From Certhia americana (taxonomy: Eukaryota; Chordata; Aves; Passeriformes; Certhiidae): DNA of 64,000 nt. The stretch spans positions 12,425,534 to 12,489,533 of the forward strand of contig CM031870.1 in the NCBI GenBank assembly GCA_018697195.1, given 5' to 3'. Of this stretch, positions 39,101 through 52,541 are shown piece by piece (the first letter of the stretch is position 1; each line of letters starts with the position of its first letter). The translations under genes and the position numbers were made by a program. The notes under the pieces were generated by a model. It searched no databases. It was given only the letters and a program-made list of their open reading frames with translations, and had not been told where the DNA came from.

Positions 39101-42100
39101 GAGCTTCAGGCTTCAGTCTTATAGGAAAAATACCCCTAAAGGTACTAGAGCAGCTGTGAGAATGGCCTGAAGCAGTATAGCTCAAGTCAGCAAAGTGGGA
39201 AAAATGATTTATGGATGATAAAATTAGGTAAATAATTGGTGTAAATCATGAATTTAAGGAGTTGAGCAGAAAGGTTGAGAGAGAGAGAACATTCTTCCTG
39301 ACAAAACAATAAGATGAGACCAAAGACCCTTCAGTCCTGGGATGAATTTTCAATTAGTCCAGCAGACACAGGATAGGACTCACAAGGAAGTCCCAAGTAA
39401 GCATAGGCAGGACTAAAATGAAGAGAAAATGCTAGAGGCTTCCCTGTTTCCACAAACAGGCACAATTTTCAGTCAAATTCCTTCGAAGCTGCCTGCAGAG
39501 CACATTTGGGTACATCCCTCATGCACCCACGTCTGTAACCTGCCTCCCATGTTTGCAGGACCTGGTGTGTGACAAAAGCCACCCCAAAGGCTTCCACAGC
39601 AAGAAGCAGCACAGACATTTATTAAACCACGTGCAAATCAGAGGCTCTTTTATTCTGATACAAATTAAGGCTTCAAAATAACTTCTGAGAGAATAAAACT
39701 GCACACAGGTTGGTCAACTATAGGAGGCTGAAAGAAGAGTCACAGGGCCAGCTTCCCCTGGGGAAAGGCCACAGCTCCAAGGGATGTGTCACTGGCTCCA
39801 TCCTGAGCTGGAGCTGTCCCTGGACAGAGCACAGCCCACCAAACCCAACCAAAGCCCAGGCATGTCATCCACACCTGGAGCAGTAATTGCTTTTATTGTG
39901 AGATGACCACCAGCGTTAGACCCAAACACATAGGTGCTGATGGGTTCTGTACTTTTCTACTACAAACAACTAAATTAGCTCTAACATAACATCTCAAATT
40001 GCTGCTTTTACCCTGGCTTGAAAGAGATGATGTAGAACAGGCCTATGATTAACTTTTCCATTTCAGATGCAATACTTAAATCAGAAAGCTTGTCTGATAC
40101 TGCTGAGAGCAAAGAGACAGCAATTTTCCTTTCTGTATCATGCCCTGACAATGAGCTGACACTATTTTAAAAGTACTGAGCAATTTGAAAGGTTTCCAGA
40201 TAGCAGAGATTTAAATGTACTTTGCAAGCTGAAATGGGCTCAGCTTTTGCACTCCCTTGAAAAAAAAGTAAAAGAAAAAGAAATAAACCACAAAAAAAAC
40301 CTTTAAAAAAACCCCCAAAAAAACAAAACAAACAAAAAAAAATATACAACCAGAAAATTATTACCCTTTATAAAATTACAAATGTGCTTATCTGGGGCAA
40401 GGGTTAAAGCCATGTGCTGAGAGCTACAGAAATGTCAGTCACAGACCACTAAGCAATCATATTGACAGAGCACATTTTTAGGTGTGTTTTTCAAGTAAAT
40501 CTAGCTACAAAGCATGACACAAGCAGGAAATATCTTTTTCATCTCCATCTGCAGTGTGGGGAGCAGGGGGAACTGCTCCAGAGATTCTTTACACCAAAGA
40601 ATCATTACAAGCAAAAGACAAAAACAGGTCATAAAAGATTAGGAACAGTTACAAGGACATTCCACAGGGAAAAAAAAAAGTGGTTTTATAACTAGAGCTG
40701 CCTTATCACACTATTCCAAATCCACTCCATAGCCTGTTTTTCTATGTACTCTTTTCTCCCAGCAGCTACAAATGAGATTGATTATTTTTTATCATTTTTG
40801 GAGCAGCAGCAAAAATCTGAGTGCAACACAAATAGAAGGAGAGACAAATGTGGGACAAAGAGTGGGAAAATGGCAAAGACACTGTAATTTGTTCTTCAGT
40901 ATAGTTACATCTTATATTAGACTGGATCTCAGAGGGGAAGAAAAGTTTCGAAATGTTCAACTTTAGCAAATGAACCAGACATGCTGCTGCATCCCCTGTG
41001 AGCTAAACCTCACAGGAGACAAAGGAAACTTGTACTGTTCATCTCTCCACATATTGGCATTCACATTCTGCATTCTCATTCCATTTACCTGTCATGTGTG
41101 TACATTAAATACGCAGTAACATCCATCAATGCCAAGACAAAACCTGAGATAAAAATCTTCCAATGTCCCTTCTACCGGAGAGAAATTGCTGTTTGAAATC
41201 TCTCTTTATGGAACTCTCCTGCTGCCTCCACCCTACCTGAGGCTGCAGGTGCTGCAGGAATAAGGACAGGGCACAGCTCACCTGTGCTGCAGGTGGGAAC
41301 TTGTGTTTGATCTGTGATGCTCAAATGAGCGTTGAGACAGCTCCACTCACCTGAGCTACGCCCCTGAAAATACTGCCAGAAGACAAACCTGTTGCCTGCT
41401 TCTGTCCTTTCCTGACTATCCACAGTGCCACATAAAACAGCACCACCCACACAGGTGTCCAGAAACACAAATCATTCCACTGTTAAAATTGGCTTTCCTA
41501 CTATAATTGATTTGGTTTAAGTAAAATACATGGATCATTCCTGACTCAAATTTAGAATAAACTCAGTTTGATGTTGTGGTCAGCACATCACTGGAAAAAG
41601 TAGCTGTCACAACAGAGAGGACATATATTGTTTATATATTGTAGATATTTATATAGATATTTATATATTGTTTGTACTTGCCCTTATCTGAAATACTTTA
41701 GAAAAACCAATTAAAATTAGCAAGAACACATCAAAGACAGACACACACACCTGGAGTTTAAAGCAGCCTTTTCAATGTATGTTTTTCCAAAAAAAATCTG
41801 ATGGCCAAGTGTCCAAAATTATTGCTTCCCAGGAGACTCTGATGTTTGCAGCCTTTGAATTCTCCAGATATCAGAACTAGAATGGCAACTCCTCCTCAGC
41901 ACAGCAGGGCTGTCCCAGGGGGATGAGGAACCAAGCCTGGCATCAGTAATCAGTCAGCATCCCACATTCCAGCTGCTCCCAAGGGTGCAGGAGAAGGGTG
42001 GGAGGCATGGAGGACTGAAACAGCTCTTTGCATTTTTAGAGAGGTATTTCCTTAGTGCCCCAGTCTGAACAATAAATCAGAGATTAAACATCCTTTAGGC

Positions 42101-44710
42101 AACTCCTTTTTGATAAACTGTAAATTAATGACAAGTTGTGATAATACTGTGATGCCAAATCTTACCCTCCAGCCTCATCCAGCCCTCCCAGGGACAAGTA
42201 TTTGCTCCAGTTTGGGGTTGCAGCACAGGGGCAGGGTCCTCCCAGCCAGGAAATTCCAACCAGCAGCAGCAGGAAGATGCTGGTGATGCCAAGGTTATGA
42301 TCAGTCCCACAAATCAGCTGGGCAAATATTTCCTCTTTCTGTAGAAGGTAAATTACCTTGTGCAGAGCTTTTTCAAAGGTTTTACTTTGTTAAGGAATAT
42401 TCCAACCATTTTCCTGTTTAAACTAAACAGGAGCAAATTTTTCCTGGGTACCACAGTGACATACAAATAATGGTACTTTAAATCACATATTAATTGACTG
42501 TTTAAGGCATAAAATGCTTCTTTTGCAGTGATCTTTCATTGTGACATGGGCAATTATCTTCATGGATGGGGATTTTTAGTTCCCAGAACTGCTGGACAAT
42601 TAGTGAGAGTTCATAATAATCCATGCACACCTTGTTATTGCAGTCATGGATCAAATGGTAAACTAACAGTGACTGCCTCTCAGAGCCACATCTGCAAACT
42701 GCTGTTTAAAATAGGTCTGCTGCTAAAAATGGATTTTGAACACACATTTCATTATCACAAAGGGCTCCTCTGTGTCACTCTGGGAAGCATTTCACCAAGA
42801 TCCCTCTCCATTAAATTCCTGTGTAAATTTTGTCCTTTGGGAGGCTGCAAGGAAATATTTCTGCTCATGCAGAGTACATAGATTTGCCTTCTGAACCTTT
42901 TAGGACTTGAAATTCAGGTCTCCAGAAGGATCTGAACAGCTCTGGAAACACTAGATTTATGGTCCCATATTGTATCACTAATTACTTGGATCAAACCCTT
43001 AATTCCTCTAAATGTGCTCAGGCACTTCTCCCAGTGTGAAGTAAAATTGTGTAAAATAGCAAGTACCTTTTTAAGCCTACTAAAAGTTTGGGGTACCCAG
43101 GCACTTGGATCTTCTGAATGTTGTACTAGGAAGAAAAAATCCACCAATAACTCGGAGTCTGGCCCTGGAGTCCCAGCACAGTAAAACTCTCATGACAATT
43201 CAGTGAAAACTGTACAAAAGATTGCAGAACAAAGTTTTCATAAAAAAGAATGGTTCTAGAATTAATCCACAGCAGCACCAGCCAGGAAAGGAACAACCAA
43301 GCCAGGTGGACCCTTGGCCATGGCATGTCACCTTTCTGCCAGTCGGAGCATTTTCTGTTGGTTATCTGAAAAAATCCCATCCTCTTGTTTCTCCCGTTTC
43401 CCAGTCTGAAAGTTCTCTTCTCCACCAGGATCTGCAAAGTTTCAGACTGTTTCCCACCACATCGAGCAATCTTTAATCAGTGTGACACAAACTCAGAGGT
43501 GTGGGATAGGTATAAAACTTACTTTTTGAACTCTCAAAATTGGTTCTTACAGATCATTTTTTACATCAGCTGTCAGCACTTAAATGCCACAAAAGCTTTC
43601 AGCATGAGTAAGCAATGCCATTTAGAAAATCCATTTACTTTGTCTCTACCAGCAGTCATCCTTCATCCTTTTTTGTGAGCATTTTAGGAAACAAATTTTA
43701 GTTACAGGGGAACAACCACAGAGAGCAAATAGTAAGTTAATACCCTCAAGCCTGCATAGAAGTAGTAATATATTTTGGATAGGTGGGATAACACTCAACA
43801 GTCAGAGCTGTGGCACAGAGGCTTTTATCCAGAGATGGATCCAACCACAACTCACACCAGATTAAGCTCTCACACTTGATTGCTACAATTACAAGGTTAT
43901 AGCACACAATGCCATAACTTAACTGACATACTGGGATCATTTTCCCACCCCCTCCCTAGGAGCATTCCTTGAGACTTCCTAATCCTGCATACTTTCTTCT
44001 TTCTCCTAATCTGACACTCTCAAATCAAAAGTCACTCAAGCAGCTTTGAGGTTCTCTCTCAAAAGTGATTTAGTTCACAAGACAGAAAGGCTTTCTTACT
44101 TCTATTTTTATAGGAATCCATGGAAACAAAAGTCTCATTAGAGCTTTAGTCATTTCTTATAGTTTGATAGCAGACTATTTACATGATTACTCTCAGTAAA
44201 AGTAATCAAAAAATATAATATTGCTGAATATATCAATAAAAATACAACAAAAAGCCCCTTATTAATTGGTCTGTTATTTTTTACATAAAGAGGGGCTGTT
44301 TTCCTCAGCCCCAGCAACTACTTTTGAGATACCCTGTTCATAATCAACACAACCTGAAGAACTAAACTACTCACACCTCTACTTCCATTTTTCTCTATTA
44401 TTCCCTTTTTTCTAAATCCCATCTGAACTCTCAGTTATTCCTTTTTTAGGGTTATTCTTCTCCACTAGTCCACATTCCATAAATCAGGTAAGGAAAACCT
44501 TCCCACAGAACACTGCAGTGCCTGAAAGATGAGGAAGGAAGCCCCAGGAATTTCGCAGCCACTCTGTGGACACTCACTAATTAATCACCGGGGCAGTGAC
44601 ACTCATTTGTTCAGGAGATGCAAAAACCAACTTCAAAGCAGAGGCAGAGACCGAAAAGCCAATCCGACCAGAGCCCTCGGGGGTGCTGGTGGTGGCAGCC
44701 GGGGCACTGT
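36155..44710. other. Non-coding AT-rich DNA, no gene seen
   Basis: Over 8 kb with only simple repeats. An imperfect TATATTG/TATAGATA cluster lies at 41624-41672 and an A-rich tract at 40260-40342. A short piece at 44459-44496 on the plus strand has a good acceptor and a donor, but only 38 nt between them. Confidence 0.65.
40260..40342. repeat. A-rich tract with CCCC interruptions
   Basis: Long A runs broken by short C runs on the plus strand, resembling the tracts at 4122-4183 and 47718-47768. Confidence 0.75.
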
Positions 44711-45810
44711 ATGCACTGTCCCCCTGTCCCTGGGGGCGGCTCTGTGCACTGTCCCCCTGTCCCGGGAAGGTGGCTCTGGGCAGTGTCCCCCTGTGCTGGA
44801 GGCAGCTCGGTGCAGTGTCCCCCTGTCCCAGGGAGGGGCACCTTTGCCGCTGTCACCCTGCATGTCCCGAGGGTAGCCCTGTGCGGCGACCCCCTGTCCC
44901 GGGGAGATGACCCTGTGCAGTGTCCCCCCTATCCCTGTGCAGTGTCCCCCCTAGCCCTGAGCAATGTGCCCCTGTCCCCGTACAGTGTCCCCCTGTCCCC
45001 CCCTGTCCCCGAGCAGTGTCCCTGTGCAGTGTCCCCGAGTAGTGACCCCCTGTCCCCCCTGTCCCCGAGCAGTGTCCCCCTGTTCCCGAGAAGTGTCCCT
45101 GGGCACTGTCCCTGTGCAGTGTCCCCCCTGTCCCCGAGCAGTGTCCCTGTGCAGTGTCCCCCAGCAGTGTCCCCCTGTCCCTGTGCAGTGTCCCCTCCCC
45201 GTCCCGTCCCCGAGCAGTGTCCCCCTGTCCCCGAGCAGTGTCCCTGTGCAGCGTCCCCCCTGTCCCCGAGCAGTGTCCCTGTGCAGTGTCCCCCTGTCCC
45301 TGTGCAGTGTCCCTGTGCAGTGTCCCCCCGTCCCCGAGCAGTGTCCCTGTGCAGTGTCCCCCTGTCCCCGAGCAGTNNNNNNNNNNNNNNNNGAGCAGTG
45401 GCCCCTCTAGCCCCGAGAAGTGTCCCCCCCGCGCATGCCCCCCCTCCCCCGAGCAGTGTCCCCTGTCCCGTGGCGGCCCCCCTGTCCCCGAGCAGTGTCC
45501 CTGTGCAGTGTCCCTCTGTCCCTGTGCAGTGTCCCCCTGTCCCCGAGCAGTGTCCCTGTGCAGTGTCCCTCTGTCCCTGTGCAGTGCCCCCCTGTCCCCG
45601 AGCAGTGTCCCCCTGTCCCCGAGCAGTGTCCCTGTGCAGTGCCCCCCTGTCCCCGAGCAGTGTCCCCCTGTCCCCGAGCAGTGTCCCTGTGCAGTGTCCC
45701 CCTGTCCCCGAGCAGTGTCCCCGAGCAGTGTCCCCTCTGTCCCCGAGCAGTGTCCCCCCTGTCCCTGTGCAGTGTCCCCGAGCAGTGTCCCCCCCGTCCC
45801 GTCCCGTCCC
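44711..45810. repeat. GC-rich minisatellite, period about 34 bp
   Basis: The core is built from two related 13-bp modules, TCCCCGAGCAGTG and TCCCTGTGCAGTG, joined by an 8-bp TCCCCCTG linker, giving a 34-bp unit with many shuffled or shortened copies. At the left edge (44711-44830) more diverged 32-34-bp units still keep GCASTGTCCCCCTGT, the usual picture of older units at an array margin. The plus strand is C-rich and the minus strand carries many G3-G5 runs, so G-quadruplexes are likely on that strand. An assembly gap lies inside the array, and its true length is probably wrong. The long open frames across it are a by-product of stop-free units. Confidence 0.93.
45377..45392. other. Assembly gap of 16 Ns inside the minisatellite
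   Basis: Both sides of the Ns end in the same repeat module (GAGCAGTG), so the gap reflects an array that the assembler could not span. Confidence 0.98.
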
Positions 45811-45935
45811 CAGCCGCAGTTCCGCCCGTGTCCCGCAGGGGGTGTCCGTGTGCCGGCAGCGGTGCCGCTCTGTGCCCCCCCCCGCTCTGAGGCCTGCAGC
45901 GCTCGGCGCCTCCTCACAATTCGAGGAGCGAATCG
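45811..45935. promoter_or_regulatory. CpG-dense flank of the minisatellite, candidate regulatory DNA
   Basis: About 18 CpG dinucleotides lie in roughly 145 bp (counting from 45791), in sequence that no longer follows the repeat unit. It includes a partial CTCF-like match (11 of 14) at 45832-45845. Together with the array it makes a GC-rich island of about 1.2 kb in an AT-rich neighbourhood. No TATA box, exon or known gene start is recognised. Confidence 0.35.
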
Positions 45936-47717
45936 TTTCAGATCTGAGGTTTGCTCCACGCTCTGAAATCCCCAGCTTTTCTCCTCATGTCAGTACTCCT
46001 AAAGGGCCGACAGCTCACCAAAAATCCATTCAGAGCCAATTCTGGGAACACGCTACTACTGCTTTCTCCACAACACTAAGATTTCACTTCTCTTTTCTCC
46101 AGGGTTTTACGTGACAGATTGTGGTTTGTGTGGGTTTTTTTCAAGGAGTACACAGACTTTTGGGTTCTTTCACTTACCCATAAAGCTACTCTGTGGTGAC
46201 ATAATTTCATCCACAGCCTTCACCGTATTACAGATGGAACACTATTCTCCCAGTACATCAGGGGATATTTGACTGTTCATCCCAAAGGGCTTCACTCTAG
46301 GATCTGTATTTCCTGGAAATTTTGGGGGAACATCCTTAGCAGCACTTCAGAGGCTCAGTAGACCTCAAGATCCTCCAAATTCTAGCCTTAAGAGTGTTCA
46401 AGGATACAGGAATCTGCACGAGGAAAAAATAGTTAAGAGGGAGGAGGGAATGTAGGGAATAAAGAGATTGAATTGAACAAGGTGTTTGGAAGGAAAATCA
46501 TTAGGAGCGATCACCAGACGTAACACAATTGAGAGTTCAGCTTCAGAATATATTCCAAGAGGATTTTGTATTCCAGACACAAGCTTCTAGACCTACATAT
46601 TTTGAATTCTACACTGGTCCAGCATGAATAGCAATGTTCTGCTGCATTCCAGGGTGAATTAAAAATTCTCCTGGTACATTAACAAGCTCATGACACCATG
46701 TGCTGCTGTCCCCTGTGTCACAGAGCCCTGGAGAGCCCTGGCGGTCAGCTCTGAAGAGGAACAGCCCCGCTCTGTGAGGTGCAGAACCAGCTGGAGCAGC
46801 TCGGTTCAAACCCAGAAGTGAAGCTCAGCCAGTGGATGTCTGTCTGTTGCACACGGATAGCCCAGCCCTGCCTTTGTCTTGGGTGTTCAAGGATATCCAT
46901 CATCCAGCTGACTTCAAGCTCTTAAAAAACACCTTTGTATTCTAGGAAGCTGCTTCCTGCATTTCTCTGGGTGCCAGCTACACTGTGCTTAATCCATCAC
47001 GTTTGTAGCCGGCTCCTGCCAAGAAGCAAATACTTCATTGGGTATTTTATAGCTATTGCATTTTGTGGAGACAAACTGTGACTACCTAGATCAGAATAAA
47101 TAATAGCAATAAAAATAAAGACTTCAGAGATTTGATTTTCTTAAGCACATCCAAACCCAAGAAATAAGAAATGACTACAAGGATTGTGCCTGTCATCTAC
47201 AGTTCAGGAATCTACTCAATGCTGGCCCCTGAGGTGGCACTGCTCATCTCTACAATTTAAATTATTTTCTCCTGTTGCAGTTAAATCAGGAAATTAAACT
47301 GGTTGGATTAATAATGGCACCCCATTGTGAAAATATATAATTGCTCTATTCATTAAATGCTGCACTGAGTCAAAAGGTCTGGGGTAGAGAGAAGAAATAT
47401 CACATTGAAAATTGCTTTTCACAGACTATCTGCTATTCTTGGGTTGGTTGCTTGTAAGAAGTACATCTAGAGTATGAGTCAAAGAGTAGACAGGTTAGTG
47501 CTGAAATAAACAGCCCGAGTAGGGATTGTTTTAAAAAATGGAATTATTCCAGAATCATATTCCACTGTGGTAGCATCAAATCCAATAATTTCAATGCTAC
47601 AGTGAAGCATTTGGAACAGCTACAGAAGTAATTTGGAAAAAGCAAGGAAAATATAATAACAGAACACTTTTCTTTCTCCAGCTTCCACACACTGACTTGT
47701 TTATCTGCAGGAAACAA

Positions 47718-47768
47718 CAAAAAAACAAAAAAAAACCCCCCAAAAAAACAAAAAAACAAAAAAACAAA
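47718..47768. repeat. A-rich tract with CCCCCC interruption
   Basis: A runs broken by single C and by one six-C run, the third tract of this type in the window, again A-rich on the plus strand. Confidence 0.75.
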
Positions 47769-50337
47769 ACACATTACAAGGGAACTTCAACACCTTCACC
47801 CTTCAATGGTCACTTCTCACAGCCTTATCACAAACTGCTCAACACAAGTTACATCAAATAAAGATCACACAACCCAATGAAGGAAGCAGCATGAATGAGC
47901 CAGGGAAGCCGGAGAAGTTATTCCTGCTGCCACTGGAGAGCTGCAGCTTTCCTTGTGGCAGGGGAACAAGGTTTGTGCTCCCCAGTGCCCTGAAGTGCTG
48001 CAGGACTCAGACATTTCCAACCCACGCCAGTCAGTCTGGATGAGATTGGGAACTACTCTGGGAGATGTGGAGCTCCTGCTCCAGGTCTGTGCACAAACTC
48101 ATTGCAACTGAGGAGCTGGCTCCTCCTCCCCCTGAACTAACCAGCACTCAGCATTAAAAGTTATCACCTTTTCCAAGGTTGACACTTTGTTAATTAAGCA
48201 AACTCCATCATTTCTGGGGTGACCTTTGACAGTCCTGGAAGGGTTATGAGGATGAACACCACAAAGCACAGCTAAAATTTTGATTTGGAAGTGCTAGAGA
48301 TTTACAGTGGTAGAACACACTGGTCAAAATTTCCAGACCCATGGAATAACTGGAGGATTGTTCTGGGACACATGGAGAGCAAAGTGCTGAAAGAGAAATG
48401 AGTGAATACAAGTGTGAGGCTGGTGCTGTGGGGAATGGAATGGGGGGAAAAAGGACTGTGCTGAGTCAGAAACAAACCACATCTTTACTGCCTTTCATCC
48501 ATGGTAACTCTCCCTGGCACAAAAAAGGAGCTTGACAAAAGACCTTACAACTCTGTTCTTGGACTGTTTCAGTAACTTAGACAATGGACTCAAAACAATC
48601 CCTACATATAAAACACCAGGCATCATAAAGATCAAAATAAAACTCACTGCTTCTAGAAGTATACAGCTCTTCATCATGTGTCTGCTCACAAAAATTAAAT
48701 ACAGCTGTAGCCATAAAATACTCGAATATTCTTGTGTACCCATGCAGCAATAGGTGGCATCAGGGAATCAAAACTGCAACCACTAGTACCAAAAATGCCA
48801 GGTCATTGCATCCAATGAGACTTCAGAATTATCTCTTATTGCTGGGACACAATACAGGAACAGTCTGATAAAATATCAGAAGAAATGTATTTGATAGTTG
48901 GGCACTGAGTCAAAAAATTCTTGAGCAGTTTTTATAAATTTCAGCAAGGATAAAAGGTGATGAGGAATAGTGAAATCTTTACTCCGGCCCTGATTTTGAT
49001 CCAGATTTGTATTTAGAAATGCTAAAATACTTTCATTCTAGACATAGTGTCTGCATTACCAATTCTAACAGCTCATAAAAGGAACATTCATAATCAATTA
49101 TTACAGAGTTAGAGCTGCATTTTAGCAATAAACTGCCTAACAGGAAATATTTTCTTCATAATAGCAGGAATGTCATCTTTTACAGCCCTTATCCCACCAG
49201 TGACAAAGTGCTTTTATCTCCAAAACTGGAGGGAGGAAGAGCAAAGTTTTCAGAATGGAATTGTTCTTTATTAGAATTCTTCTCCACTTACAATGTTCAA
49301 GTTGAGTGCACAATTAAATTCCCCACAATATAGGCAGTGCTGTTATTCCAACCCTTTATGCATTTGCAGTCAGATGAGGAAAACTGATGATTTCCTCAAT
49401 GCCCAGGATGGAGACTGAATGATCCAAGTGTGAGCCACAGATCCCTGGACCCTATGCCAGCACTCTAGACACCTGACCAAGGGAAAGCAAAGATCATCAT
49501 CACTTCCATGCCTCAATTACTCCATATGGAAAAAATTAATTACATACAAGTGTGTAAACACTGACAGGAATTGACTATTGTTACAAGTATTGTCGAAACC
49601 TTATGTTAAAATATATACTATGTGCCTTTTTCTTTTGTTTCTATATATGTGTGTGTGTGTAAAAGCATTAAATCAACCTAACCTGTAGATGAAATAACTT
49701 TTAGACTGGTTAAATCTCTGACTAATCAAATTTACAGCTGTGAAGAGGCTGACTCCAGCAGGCCCCCTCTCATTTGGAAGCACCTGAATCACTCACCTGC
49801 GAGTCTGAGAAATTAGTCAGAAAGTGAATATGGAGAACTGACATTCAGGGAAGAGAAGCTCTGGCACTGTGGGTCTCCCACTCCACTTGACATGGAAAAA
49901 GAAAGATATACTACACAACACATATAAAAATCCAAACTGTGTCCTGTTACAAAGCAGTCTAGAAAATAACTCTGGGGAAACCTGGTGGTAACACCTGAAA
50001 AACGCAGGTTAGGGGCCATTATTTAAATTCAAAGGAATTTAATGTGGCACTTAGTATGACAGGCTGCTGTACTGCACCCACTGGGCTCGGCAAGCTCAGT
50101 GTGCTTTAGCAGCTTAGTTATACTCTAAGACTCCTAAATGTCTGAACTGTCTGCTGAAACCTCTTGCATAATACATTAACTTCCCTCTGAACACATTCTG
50201 GCATTCCTCTCTCTTGATCTTTTCTGGAATCAGGAAGTATCAGGGCATGATAAATAAGTGGATGAATAATGAAATAAATTTTAAAAACTGTCTCCAGGTT
50301 TTATAACTGCTCCCCTACCGGCTTCCTCCTTAAATTA

Positions 50338-50355
50338 AAAAAAAAAAAAAAAAAA
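50338..50355. repeat. Poly-A run
   Basis: About eighteen A residues. No retroposon body is recognised upstream. Confidence 0.85.
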
Positions 50356-52514
50356 GTGATGGACTTGTGTTTCCTGGCAGGTTTGAGTGGAGCTTTCACA
50401 GGCTGTGAGGTGACTCAGAGGAGATTCACCCGTGCTCACTTATGGCACACAGCAGCTCAGCTCATCCCATAGGATGCTCCTGGTTCCCCTGATTTCAGTT
50501 GTAGTTTTTCCATGTTTGATAAAGGTCAGTAAGTTTCTCCAGCTTGCAAAACAGAGAAAAAGAAGAGTCAGCTCAGTTAGGGCTTTAGCACAATAAGAAA
50601 ACCCCCCACACAAATCTACTCTCATTCAGTTCACTTCTCTGGGTTATGGAGATGTCTGATGGCTCAGCCAAACCTTGCATAGATCTCAGTGGAATATCAG
50701 CATTTGAGACTCAAAGAGATCCACTTGGTGCTGGGGCAGCCCAGGGAGCTCCAGGACATCTCCCCCCCTCCTTTGAACATTATTGTAGTGCCAGAATCTT
50801 CCAGGTCACTCACAGTCAAAGCTGTGTCTCTGGTGAATCAAAACCATCTCTCTCAGGCTGAAGGGAGTGATTCTGTGCATGTCAAAAATCCCAGTTATTG
50901 CAATGCAGAACCAATTAAAGGATATTCTCCTTTACCTAAGACTTGAGTGCCCACTGTACCTTGGCAAAGCTGGTGCTACCCAGCCAGGTCTGCCTTTCCT
51001 GCCCTTGGAGTGCCTCTACTTTTTTGCATGGGCACCCACCCCCCCATGTGTGCTTTAGGACAATAATGACTATTTTCACAGGGCTTTTCTGCCAGTGAGT
51101 CATTTCCCTAGAGAAATCATAAGGTGGGCTAAGAGTAAGAGTACAGAAAATATTAATCATGAGATGCTAAAAGCCCACGGAGAAAATTCTGATTTGATGC
51201 ACTAATGCAGCATATCCAGACTCTGCACTTTGGTGTACTGCAAACACAGCAACCCAAAAAGGCAGGAGGCAATCTTTGTGTCATAATTGTTGCATGCCCA
51301 CCACCTTGTAACATTTATCAACAACTAAAATTCCATACAGACAGATTTTCAAAGTTAAGCACCAAGCCTCGTCTTTGCTCATCCTTTTAGTCTCAATGCA
51401 AACTGGGTGGTTCATTTAAGTGGTCAGAAATTTCTGAAACAACACCCTTTTTCTTTGGAAATTCACACATAAATAGCAACTGAACTGCTTGTTGGGACCC
51501 AAAGGTAGCTACACCAAGGTCAGACATATTATGTAGCATTTTTCATGCCTTCCAACACAGAACAAGCAGCAAAGTGCTCAAAAATAAACATTTAATTCTC
51601 TTGAGAAATTTGGTCTCAAAGAAGCTAAACCCCTAATTCAAAAACCGCAATACAAACATCCCAGTGTGCAGCATTCTCTCCATCCCACAGCACTCCAATG
51701 CCAATGTTAAACACCACTTCCACATCTGCCCTGCTGCCTCCCTCCATGGTTTCCAAGGCTTTCAGCTCACTCTGTCCAGCTCAGGCCTCAGCTGCCTCTC
51801 CCAAAGCTCTGGTGTGCTGCCAGCCTCTGCAGAATGATTTGTGCTGTCACACCTGGGCCCCGCTTGGCACCTGCAGCTCAGAAGGGAGACCCTTACTGCA
51901 TTCCAGGCCTGGGGGGAGATGTCACCCAGCTCTGAAATCTGAGAGCAGACAGTTGACTGTGGTCCCACCAGGACATCCCACACTCCAGGCTGGCTGTGGG
52001 ATGCACATGGAAGCAGGATAACCATGGAAGCTGCTGTCTCTGCCAAACATCCAAACGTCTGTATGCCTGTCTGCTGTCACTGGCACAGGGAAAGGGAAAG
52101 ATAGGGAAAGACAGAGGAGAACTGCTGGTAAAGAGGAAACAGAGTTTCTGCTTGAATGAGGCAGCTGCTCACCAGGGCATAGGGAGGAGGTTGTTATTGC
52201 TGTGACTAGAATAGTTCTGGATGTAGCTGGGCAGCTCTGGATTATCAGCTTGGACACAGCCAGCCTTTGCATGTTCCCTCTTAGATTCTTTCCTCATGGC
52301 CACAGTCTTCACCTTCGTCTTTGCCCATCTCCATCTGTATCACTCTTCATGTCCCAAAGTTTTGGGACACACAAGATGGATTTCCAAGCAGTTTATTATA
52401 TTGATAGTCACCTTTCATCCATGCCCAGAGGAACTGTGAGAGTGTGACTGAGTGCAGAGGAAGACATGAGGCATGTACCTGTAGAATTTGGATAGGAAGC
52501 TGCAGGAAGGATGT

Positions 52515-52541
52515 CAGACAGACAGACAGACAGACAGACAG
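52515..52541. repeat. CAGA tetranucleotide microsatellite
   Basis: Nearly seven CAGA units without interruption. Confidence 0.9.

Noticed and set aside
44459..44496. 38-nt plus-strand micro-exon between TTCCTTTTTTAG and GTAAGG
   Set aside because: Good splice motifs, but too short to judge, open in only one frame and isolated on the strand opposite the other candidates.
44711..45810. CRISPR-like array
   Set aside because: The repeats are tandem modules without unique spacers of uniform length, in a eukaryotic setting; this is a minisatellite.
44618..46114. 498-codon open frame on the plus strand, and a 368-codon frame on the minus strand at 44853-45959
   Set aside because: Both run through the minisatellite and across Ns. 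The repeat units simply lack stop codons in several frames on both strands; the predicted peptides are proline/serine/valine or glycine/threonine repeats of no known protein.
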